Source: Tubiluchus corallicola
Lineage: Eukaryota; Priapulida; Priapulimorpha; Priapulimorphida; Tubiluchidae
Assembly (NCBI GenBank): GCA_030141605.1
Contig: JAQGDQ010000576.1
Span: 1 to 64,000, forward strand
Length of the DNA stretch: 64,000 nucleotides
Direction of reading: 5' to 3'
The position numbers were made by a program, and so were the translations under genes. Positions 55,743 to 64,000 of this stretch are shown here, piece by piece (position 1 is the first letter of the stretch; every line of letters starts with the position of its first letter). The notes under the pieces are model-generated. The model had not been told where the DNA came from, searched no databases, and saw only the letters and a program-made list of their open reading frames with translations.

Positions 55743-56384
55743 CATTTTCAGACTTTCTGATTTAGTATTGCTTCGCGCGTTTATGATTTTCTATGCTCTC
55801 CTGTTTTGCCTTCAACAAATAATAGCAGCATGGAGTGACATTCACCAGTTTTGTCTACGCGTAAAAAGAAAAAGTGAATAACTGAGCAAGTTACGTCAAA
55901 ACATTTCAGTTTTCTGTTTGTCTGCGCACTTTACACTCCACTGCGCAGGCAGATTTGTTTAATCTGCAAACCACTAACTCTAGGCTACGTGTACGAAAGT
56001 GAATAGATCGATGCACTGCCACCAGAGCTAAAAATAGACATTACGTAGCGCACGCTCTATGGTCGATTGCACCATCATACGCAATTTGGCTGCGCGTAGT
56101 TTCGATTCCAACAAACATTACCTAAACTCCATTACAAACTCCACTAGCACTTGGCAAATGAATTTGTTTGGTTTTTATATGTACGTTGTGAACTTGCGCA
56201 ACAATTTAATAAAATTACGTCAGTGAAGATTTGAAGTTCTAAACGTGTAAAGTGTATTTAGAGAGAAGAAAGAGACAACTTTAGGCAAGTCAAATAAATT
56301 TAGTGAGTTGCAAATCTAAAGTTGAAAATGGTCTTTAAATGGCGAGGGGATAAATTACATTATCGTTGGTGAGAACTGCTGGGT
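55743..56384. other. Intergenic, nothing recognised
   Basis: Mixed-composition sequence after the tRNA-like repeat. No gene or repeat supported. Confidence 0.4.
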
Positions 56385-56450
56385 GCTTGCTACCACAGTT
56401 ATGCAACACTGGACCTGGGTTGGTAACTGGATGGGCGACTGTCAAAAGGA
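56385..56450 (+). repeat. 5S rRNA-like fragment
   Basis: GTTATGCAACACTGGACCTG, GGTTGGTAACTGGATGGGCG and ACTGTC follow the order box A, intermediate element, box C of 5S rRNA. Only the internal-promoter region is preserved. Confidence 0.5.
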
Positions 56451-56689
56451 GCTGTTTCACGATGCTCCTGTTATGCATAAAAAAGACCAAACTGAGCTGT
56501 AGATTACAGAAAGCAAATAAGTAGTTTTTCAACATCTCTACATACATATGTGGATGGTGATAGCTTTATAGTCTATAATAATAATTTAAGTCACTTTTTA
56601 TTACAGGCACTTACAGCTATAGTTAAAACACCACAACTTTATTAAAACTTCTAGTTAAAGTTTAGATACTATGTAGTTTAGGTTCAAGG

Positions 56690-57654
56690 CTGATTACCAG
56701 GATGTGATTAACGCCATTGTTACGAGAATCTAAAGATTGTTATGAGAACATGCAATGACATCCAATTCCATTTCGTCCCCCTTAAGCCTCAGACCCACCT
56801 GTCTGGAGACAGCATCGCATTCAGCCGACAAGGCAAATGCATCCTAGTACATTCTGACAGTAACATGATGATGTTGCATAGGTACTATGAGTCAAAATGT
56901 TAAATGACAATTGAAACGCAAGATAAATGAGATTAAAATGAATGAAATTGAAATTAAAAATAATAACTGGCATATGACTAAATCTAGAAAAGACAATACA
57001 GAAGACAATACTTGGTTAATATAAGTGGTTGGTATATGTCCATCAACATAAGTAAACAACAAAGAACTGTTGAGATAAATAGTTCGTATGTGGCTACAAT
57101 GCCCACACTGTATCTCGACACTAGGCGGAGGAGCTGTACAAGCAGCCAACGGCTAGAGGGCGGAGGAGGTCAAGTGACCCAGCGGCCATGTGTAGAGAAG
57201 TAAACCTTCCAAATCAGGAGTGGAGCTCCGAAGGCAGACCAGTGCAGCATGCTCACTGACTCCGGCAGCCAACCTGGTGGCAAATGTATCGCTCTGCTTT
57301 CCTTTGGACTACACCAGGGCGGAAGAGAGGGGGGTTCCTGTTGTCTGGGCAACTCAGGATCTCCATACACCTTGCCCAGGCCTGCGCCCTGGAGATGTTC
57401 AAGGATCGGACTCTCTTGGCGCACATTCCATTGTCTTCCGAGACAGAAGGATGCCAACAACAACAACAATGTGGCTAGATAGTCCACAATAGTTCATATA
57501 TTAGGCTCTTTCCTTTCTCCCCCACGGTGAGGAACTGCAAGAGGCTTACATAATAAACAAACTGAAATGAAGAACTGATTACCAGGATGTGATTAATGCC
57601 ATTGTTATTAGAATCTAAAGCGTGTTATGAGAAAATGCAATGACATCCAATTAC
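56690..57654. repeat. Local ~80-bp direct duplication flanking a SINE
   Basis: 56690-56767 and 57575-57654 share 'ctgattaccaggatgtgatt', 'gccattgtta' and 'atgcaatgacatccaatt'. SINE copy E lies between them. The rest of the interval has no gene. Confidence 0.7.
57097..57468 (+). mobile_element. 5S-headed SINE family, copy E (headless)
   Basis: Starts CAATGCCCACACTGTATCTC, the body without 5S head, and ends GGATGCCAACAACAACAACA. Flanked by the 9-bp duplication ATGTGGCTA (57088-57096, 57469-57477). It lacks a short body piece before the tail relative to copies C and D. Confidence 0.88.
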
Positions 57655-58071
57655 AGTCATGTGACAATGGACAAGAGCTCGGTGTCCTCCTGGTGGCACT
57701 TTTGAGAGCGTGAAGGTCAGTTAAACGTCAGCATAAGGAAATTAGGATATTTTAAAACGCAACACTGGAGTACAATTAGGAAACGAAATAACAAAACAAG
57801 TGGAAGAACAGAATCCAATTTAATAACATTAGCAAAAGCAATTCTCAATAATGCAGTAGTTTACAATCTTATCTTTTTACAAGTGTTAAGATTCGAATTG
57901 CTAAAAACTTAGTCGAAATAGAGAAGGTCTTTCTAGCCTTTTTCTGAAATAGGGTTTAAGGCATATTCAACACTTGCGTATGAAGAAAATGTCATCACAG
58001 CATAAAATATACACAAAAAATGAAGAAATTTTATCTTTTTTTCAGAACTATTAAAAAGCCAGAGCCACGAA
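57478..58071. other. 5' flank of the zinc-finger gene
   Basis: Contains the second copy of the ~80-bp duplication and AT-rich sequence. TTTTTTTCAG at about 58036-58045 is a good acceptor, so an upstream (UTR or coding) exon probably exists. Confidence 0.45.
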
Positions 58072-58185
58072 ATGGAAAGTTTCTCTTGCAAATATTGCAA
58101 CATGATATTCAATGGACCAGCACCCTATCGGCAACACATAGTGAGCGAAAAGCATCGAAAAAAGCAAGCGCAAGCTTCCACACCA
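58072..58185 (+). CDS. U1-type zinc-finger protein, exon 1
   Basis: ATG 58072 encodes MESFSCKYCNMIFNGPAP, then YRQHIVSEKHRKKQAQ: a C2H2 finger of the U1/matrin type (C6, C9, H22, H28). It ends at TCCACACCA/gtaagt, phase 0. The frame stays open upstream to the acceptor at 58045, so an additional upstream coding exon is possible. Confidence 0.82.
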
Positions 58186-58436
58186 GTAAGTTGACCAAGC
58201 TGACCGATTTTTCCATGAGTGCTTCTCATTGTAACTCATTATCTATAATTAATTTCCAGGATGAAGCAAAATGATAATATTTGTCCGTGTTTTTGTATTT
58301 TGTGTAATGACATTCATATCTCGGTTTGCCGAACATGGGAAAAAATTTTACGGATATCGGAAAAATTCTGTCACTTTAACACTTGGAATGCAAGTGTAGA
58401 ATAATTTTTTCCAAATTCATTTATTTTTCTAATTAG

Positions 58437-59501
58437 ATGAGAGATTTGTCAACACCTGATGTCGGATCTGAAATGGGAAGTGCACATACTTTTTCCAGTT
58501 CCTTTTTAACAAACGACAACGAGATTAATCATCGTGCAGAGGTGTGCAATGTTCCAAAACCAGCAACAAATTATTGCTCTTTGTGCTCAGTAACGACGTC
58601 AGGAGAAATGGATATGGCGCAACATTACTACGGAAAGCAACACAAAGCTGCTCAAAGGCATATGAAGGAGTTAGAAGAGTTTATGAAAGCGCGGAATCCC
58701 AGCTTGACCCAAGACCAACTCAGATTAAATCTTGACGCTTTGGGAAAAACTACAAACGACAGAAAGCCGGAGTGCAAGGACACTCAGAGCGCTCATCCAG
58801 TCAACGACAGAAAGCCGGAGTGCAAGGACACTCAGAGCGCTCATCCAGTCAACGACAGAAAGCCGGAGTGCAAGGACACTCAGAGCGCTCATCCAGTCAA
58901 CGACAGAAAGCCGGAGTGCAAGGACACTCAGAGCGCTCATCCAGTCAACGACAGAAAGCCGGAGTGCAAGGACACTCAGAGCGCTCATCCAGTCGATAAA
59001 GAAGAAAGTCTCACGAACAGCTTGAGCATCAACAATAACGGATGTAAAGAAAATGAGGAACAAAATATAAATTATTGTGCCTTGTGTCAAGTGACGTTTA
59101 CTAGTAAAGTACATGCAGCATCGCATTACGCAGGGAAAAACCATGAAAAGAAAAAAAGGGCAAAAAACATGGCAAGTCTTACGACCATGACAACAAGACA
59201 AGTCATTCCGGTTTATCAGGCCGAAGTAAAACAAGCAAACGGTGCTGCCACTCTCTCACCTCCGAGAAAGCAGAATCCGAAAGTCATCATAGTAGATGTA
59301 AATAAAAAAATCGTAGACGCAAAAGAAGGAAAGGTCGAAGAAAAAGCGCCCGAAAAGAAAGTATCGAGGCAGACTTTGTTTGTGTTTCCAAAAGAAATGA
59401 TGGCAGAAGCAGAAGAATTGAAGCGCAAAATTAAAGTAAAAATTTCAGAAAGTAAGAAACCGGGAAAAGAAAGACAAAAAGAAGAAATGGAAAAAAATTG
59501 A
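58437..59501 (+). CDS. U1-type zinc-finger protein, exon 2 (fingers 2-3, 16-residue repeats)
   Basis: Acceptor TAATTAG precedes 58437 and the frame continues exon 1 in phase 0, giving a 392-residue protein. Fingers: NYCSLC..H..GKQH (C85, C88, H101, H107) and NYCALC..H..GKNH (C252, C255, H268, H274), spacing C-x2-C-x12-H-x5-H as in ZNF346/ZNF385/ZMAT proteins, which bind double-stranded or structured RNA in the nucleus. Between them are five identical copies of NDRKPECKDTQSAHPV (residues 145-224). The C-terminus is Lys/Glu-rich and probably a nuclear-localising, disordered tail. I cannot assign a precise orthologue. Confidence 0.88.
   Translation: MRDLSTPDVGSEMGSAHTFSSSFLTNDNEINHRAEVCNVPKPATNYCSLCSVTTSGEMDMAQHYYGKQHKAAQRHMKELEEFMKARNPSLTQDQLRLNLDALGKTTNDRKPECKDTQSAHPVNDRKPECKDTQSAHPVNDRKPECKDTQSAHPVNDRKPECKDTQSAHPVNDRKPECKDTQSAHPVDKEESLTNSLSINNNGCKENEEQNINYCALCQVTFTSKVHAASHYAGKNHEKKKRAKNMASLTTMTTRQVIPVYQAEVKQANGAATLSPPRKQNPKVIIVDVNKKIVDAKEGKVEEKAPEKKVSRQTLFVFPKEMMAEAEELKRKIKVKISESKKPGKERQKEEMEKN
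58755..58994 (+). repeat. 48-bp coding tandem repeat, 5 identical copies
   Basis: The unit AACGACAGAAAGCCGGAGTG, CAAGGACACTCAGAGCGCTC, ATCCAGTC is repeated five times without a mismatch, in frame. It is richer in G+C than its surroundings. Confidence 0.97.
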
Positions 59502-59768
59502 GTTAAAAAAAACAATCGGCCACTTTTGTAAAGGCAGAAGTCAAATGTTGTACAAGTGATTGTTCAATAACCAAGTACTGAGTACCAATATCACACAAGT
59601 ACTACGTGACAGACTGTTTCTCAACAATTGTACAGATTTATGAAAGGCAGTAATACACTTACAAAGTATACCTTTTTCAATTTAGTCAAATCTTTAAAAT
59701 CAAATCTACTATTTAAAATTTGCTACGCTAGATGTGAAAAAGTAATTAAAATGATTAATGCGACAATA
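59502..59768. other. 3' flank of the zinc-finger gene
   Basis: AT-rich sequence up to the MITE, probably containing the 3' UTR. No clear AATAAA close to the stop codon. Confidence 0.4.
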
Positions 59769-60197
59769 CAGTCAACCCTCATCGAACCAGGCTAATTGGG
59801 GGGAGGGGGTGGATGGTCCGGTTTAGCCGATTGTCCGATTTATCCGATATGCCTATATATGGTCTATATTATACAGGAATAATCACCTTAATAAGGCCTA
59901 TATACATTGCACTATATACTATACTGTATGTTACTTTAAAATAGTTAACCTGTGAGGATAAAGAAATTAGCGAGTGCTTTCGATGGGGTAAGCAAACTGA
60001 ATTTTGGTGGGAATCGTAGCAGCCTGGGCGGCACCGCGAGCCGCTTCGGCCCGTCAATGGCTCGTGGTGAGTTGGTAGGTCGTGTTGTGTTTAGCGCTCC
60101 GGCTCGGACGGAAATCGGTCAGTTTCCTTTACCACTTATCACGTCCGTCTTATCCGATATCCGGGCTAACGGGGTCCGATTTAACGAGGGTCGACTG
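59769..60197. mobile_element. Tigger/pogo-like MITE, long form (429 bp)
   Basis: CAGTCAACCCTCATCGAACC at the left and TTTAACGAGGGTCGACTG at the right, flanked by TA. Relative to the copies at 1 and 23630 it has about 80 extra bases in the middle (59970-60070, GC-rich), so it is nearer the ancestral element. Confidence 0.88.
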
Positions 60198-60199
60198 TA

Positions 60200-61771
60200 C
60201 TAATATTAATATAAAAATTGATGGAAGACCTTTTATATGCTGTTTATGCTAGCAAAAATTAATAACTCATCATGTATCTTATTCAAGAGATAATGTATAA
60301 ACAAGTAATTGCTGTAACAAAACTTATTGTTAAATAATGTTTGTTTACCTACCGGATCTTGATCGTCTTTTATGGTTTACCTATCTTTCTGAGTCATGTA
60401 CTTTTAAGTTACATACAAATAAAAGTTTTAAACATACTAATGATTTATTCTTAAATACATTTAACTTATATGTACATGTGTGACAAACCATCTATTATTT
60501 ACGATATTTTTGTTTACTTGTTTGTCACCTTTTCATTTCACAGTCAAGTTCTTTATAGTGATAGCGGTAGCACTTGCTAGTGTAATTTGCTTACATTAAA
60601 TTAGTCACTATAGTAGTACTGTATTGTTAGAGTAATTAGTGTAGTAGTGTAGGAGTCCTACTAACACCCCCTCATCTTATGGTTGTGTTCTGCAATACCT
60701 GCGATACTTGCGGCTTATTTCAAATGTGTGAAACCCGTACAGGTGTGAAATGTACATGATACATACGTCACAGCTATAGTCTGAGACGTGCAACCTGGCA
60801 GTCAGTCGGCCGTTATTGAAAGGCCTAGGTCACGTAAAATGACCATCGTCTGATTTTCACATGTCTGTGAAAAGACAGTCAAAAATGTCGATTAGCATCG
60901 TCGATGTTATAGTGCAGTAGACGTCACTATTTCTTTTGTCAACAGCCATTGCTTACAGAGCTGACGGGTCTTTGTCGAGTACGTTGTCTTGGTTTGATGA
61001 GGTGGTTACCGTTACCGTCATTGTCTGAGGATTCGTTCAAACCTGAAGTCACGCTAAAGTTCATGGTGGACAGTCCATTGTTGGTAGAGCAAACCATAGT
61101 TGGTAAATCCATGGATGTTACCCCACAGGTTAGCAGCTGCAGTTTCACACAATGTTCATGGGGTGTCTGGTAAGACAAGACTTTTGTACTTTTGCTCAGC
61201 GTTTGCTAGCTAGCATAATTCCGTTTCTATATGATCATCGTTGGATTGCCGTCATCGAGAGTGCGTCATCATTTGCACGTGCTACCCCCACTAACACCTC
61301 CCTTCTCTATTATTAGATTAGAGAATATATTTGCTGTACTGTGATTAATTGTTATTGTTAACTATTTCTTTTCTCCGGGTTAAAGTAGTAATCAATTAAA
61401 TTTTGTTATATACAGCTTAATAGTTGGTTTGGTATTCTATCTACCATCGAATATTACTAGCTCATTAAGACTCCTAGGCTCGGGTTCCGCGTGCCCCCGT
61501 ATGAAACAACAAAGCCTTAGCCCAACTCCAGGATGCTAATAGTAAATTATCTAACACTATAGAACCCCAGAACCACGTGTTACACCTCGTTTATAGGGCG
61601 GTCGTGCCTGCTTTTCAAGACATTGAGACTCGGAGTACGTAACCTATAGACATGGCGTCACAACATGATTCTTGAGTATATGTTGTTAAGACCTTGTTTA
61701 TTGTTAAATATTATATATTTATTACATATGTAAAAAAATTAAGTTAATAGTGATTGATCCCAGCAATTTTA
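60200..61771. other. Intergenic, unidentified
   Basis: 'ctaacaccccctc' (60663) and 'ctaacacctccct' (61288) echo each other. GC-richer segments at 60780-61180 and 61480-61640 may be decayed transposon, but no diagnostic end is visible. Confidence 0.35.
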
Positions 61772-61776
61772 CTGAG

Positions 61777-63284
61777 TGTGAAAGTTGGAATTGTACATTT
61801 TAATTAGGTGCTGCCATCTATGAGCTAATCCTGTTACATTCTACCAGCTGACTCACCCCCAGTATAATTGTATGGTCCAGTGAATGCATATTCACTGGTT
61901 CTCTCCCTATTTTAAAGTAATGGTTGTTGTGAAGCCTGTGCAAGTCTGCATAGGTCACCTATACCTATATATACTGACTGGTTTTGCTTTCTAGTCACTC
62001 TCACTCTCAGTGTTCAGTGCAGGTGACTCTCACACTCTAACTCTCAGTGTACAGTGCAGGAGTCTCTCTCACTCTCACTCTCAGTGTTCAGTGCAGGACA
62101 CTCTCACTCTCACTCAGTGTTCAGTGCAGGAGACTCTCACTCTCGGTGTTCAGTGCAGGAGACTCTCACACTCTCACTCTCAGAGTTCAGTGCAGGAGAC
62201 TCTCACTCTCAGTGTTCAGTGCAGGAGACTCTCTCACTCTCACCTGTGTTCAGTGCAGGAGACTCTCACTCTCTCACTCTCAGTGTTCAGAGAAGGAGGC
62301 TCTCACACTCTCACTCTCAGTGTTCAGCGCAGGAGACTCTCACTCTCTAACTCTCAGTGTTCAGTGCAGGAGACTCTCACTCTCTAACTCTCAGAGTTCA
62401 GTGCAGGAGACTCTCACTCTCACTCTCACTCTCAGAGTTCAGTGCAGGAGACTCTCACTCTCACTCTCACTCTCAGAGTTCAGTGCAGGAGACTCTAACT
62501 CTCTCACTCTCAGTGTTCAGTGCAGGAGACTCTCACACTCTAACTCTCAGTGTTCAGTGCAGGAGACTCTCACACTCTAACTCTCAGTGTTCAGTGCAGG
62601 AGACTCTCACACTCTAACTCTCAGTGTTCAGTGCAGGAGACTCTCACTCTCACTCTCAGTGGTCAGTGCAGCTCTAGCCCTCAGTGTTCAGTACAGGAGA
62701 CTCTCACACTCTAGCCCTCAGTGTTCAGCGCAGGAGACTCTCACACTCTAGCCCTCAGTGTTCAGCGCAGGAGACTCTCACACTCTAACTCTCAGTGTTC
62801 AGTGCAGGAGACTCTCACACTCTAACTCTCAGTGTTCAGTGCAGGAGACTCTCACTCTCACTCTCAGTGTTCAGTGCAGGAGACTCTCACACTCTAGCTC
62901 TCAGAGTTCAGTGCAGTAACTCTCAGTGTTCAGTGCAGGAAACTCTCACTCTCACTCTCAGTGTTCAGTGCAGGAGACTCTCACACTTTAACTCTCAGTG
63001 TTCAGTGCAGGAGACTCTCTCATACTCTAACTCTCAGTGTTCAGTGCAGGAGACTCTCTCACTCTCTAACTCTCAGTGTTCAGTGCAGGAGACTCTCTCT
63101 CTCTCACTCTCAGTGTTCAGTGCAGCAGTCGTGCTACTCATGTTTTCTGTAGTTTAATAAACACTTTTCTGTTGTCTGCAGTGCAAATATGTATTATATA
63201 TTTTTTATTCTTGTTCATACTTCTGTGCCCTAAACTCAATCATAACAAAGTGAGTGATCAACAACTTCAAACATGACTTTCACA
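61777..63284 (+). mobile_element. Solo LTR, copy 3, expanded to 1508 bp
   Basis: TGTGAAAGTTGG to ATGACTTTCACA with a 9-base perfect terminal inverted repeat (TGTGAAAGT/ACTTTCACA) and the 5-bp duplication CTGAG on both sides (61772-61776, 63285-63289). The region 61995-63128 is filled with ~38 units of CTCTCAGTGTTCAGTGCAGG, AGACTCTCA. Outside the array it matches the LTR at 21992-22679 throughout. Confidence 0.92.
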
Positions 63285-63489
63285 CTGAGGTTTTTTGTTA
63301 AGCTAAAACGTCTGTCAGTTGATTGTTGATAATTGAAGATTGTATGTATGAATTAATAAACAGTATTGTAAAGATGTAATATCTATACATTCAATGAGCT
63401 GAATGAAAGAACTGTTCTGTACAAATTTACTTAATTTACGTTGCCTTGAAATATTTGCATTTTTTCTATCTCGGATGAATTCTTATCGT

Positions 63490-63934
63490 CTCTCACCCAT
63501 ATACTCTCTCAAGTATGGGCCATAACTGTAATGACATAGTAGCTAAAACTCTGATCAATACATTTTGTCTACAAATTTTGTTATACGGATGCGAAATTGG
63601 GGGTATATCAAACAATGAAGTTAATGCCATAAGGGTAAAATGGAACACAGCTTATAGAAAAATATTGGGTTTTAGACAAAATGAAAGCGTCAAATTGTTA
63701 ATGTATTTTTGTGGCACAACGCCTGCGAATTATTTAATAGATAGTCGAAAATTAAACTTTGTGAGAAAAATTATAAACTCTTGCACATTGAGAATTCCAA
63801 AGCTGTGCTACTATGTAAATAACAGTCGAGTAAATTTAAGATTCAAATATGGTTGTACTGTAGATCTAAAGGAAAATGTAAAATTAAAGGTTAAGAACTC
63901 ATTTAAAGATTATGTTTTAAGATATCTATTATAG
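63490..63934 (+). pseudogene. LINE reverse-transcriptase C-terminal fragment
   Basis: The open frame 63515-63934 encodes INTFCLQILLYGCEIGG, then VKWNTAYRKILGFRQNESVK, resembling the region after the catalytic motif of non-LTR retrotransposon reverse transcriptases (K.F..P.LLYGCE, WN...RKI.GF). It has a stop codon and AT-rich 3' sequence but no upstream RT in the window, so it is a 5'-truncated copy. Confidence 0.75.
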
Positions 63935-64000
63935 CTCCTTACAACACTGTATAATGTAATATAATTACAAGGGAACTACAATGTGTGGTTATTATAAAGT

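Noticed and set aside
56335-56547. 70-codon minus-strand ORF as UFSP2 N-terminus
   Set aside because: Overlaps the 5S-like fragment and shows no similarity to the UFSP2 N-terminal domain.
46890-57492. ORFs such as MEPRRRTSAACSLTPAAP within the SINE copies
   Set aside because: The same body sequence read in several frames in each SINE copy; a repeat, not a gene.
62010-63276. Ser/Leu/Gln-rich ORFs (SVQCRRLSHS)
   Set aside because: Translation of the minisatellite inside the solo LTR.

Overview
The window is AT-rich animal nuclear DNA. It has spliced genes with canonical GT/AG introns, long introns filled with short non-autonomous transposons, minisatellites, solo LTRs and degraded LINEs, and one 299-base assembly gap (16837-17135). 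The two recognisable housekeeping genes are conserved across animals. Together with an intronless rhodopsin-class GPCR family they indicate an invertebrate metazoan, but I cannot fix the phylum from the sequence.

Layout. (1) 470-7377, minus strand: an ANKRD49-like ankyrin-repeat gene in four recognisable exons. Its two large introns hold a 37-bp array and a 53-bp array, and its last exon does not join in frame. (2) 7378-15080: transposons, including a 2.9-kb hAT-type element carrying a second, nested hAT element, and a solo LTR. (3) 15081-53327, minus strand: eight exons of UFSP2, the UFM1-specific cysteine protease, covering its C-terminal ~330 residues with catalytic Cys and the Asp-Pro-His box. 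The N-terminal exons were not found. (4) Inside the 21-kb UFSP2 intron (24122-45337), on the opposite strand, lies a tandem array of six intact single-exon class A GPCR genes (26439-41257) in units of about 2.75-3.2 kb, followed by a truncated seventh unit without a receptor. (5) 53328-57480: more transposons and LINE debris. (6) 58072-59501, plus strand: a gene for a protein with three U1/matrin-type zinc fingers and five identical 16-residue repeats. (7) 59502-64000: a Tigger-like MITE, a solo LTR swollen to 1.5 kb by a minisatellite, and a LINE reverse-transcriptase tail.

The most interesting system is the nested GPCR array. Each unit carries a conserved upstream block, a TATA-like box (units 2-6), the receptor, a fossil second copy of the TM7/tail segment, and a GTAA-type microsatellite. 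The receptors lack the usual extracellular disulfide cysteines, differ mostly in extracellular-facing segments, and look like mosaics of one another, which suggests gene conversion in a lineage-specific chemoreceptor-like family. The other notable element is a 5S-rRNA-headed SINE family with clear target-site duplications.
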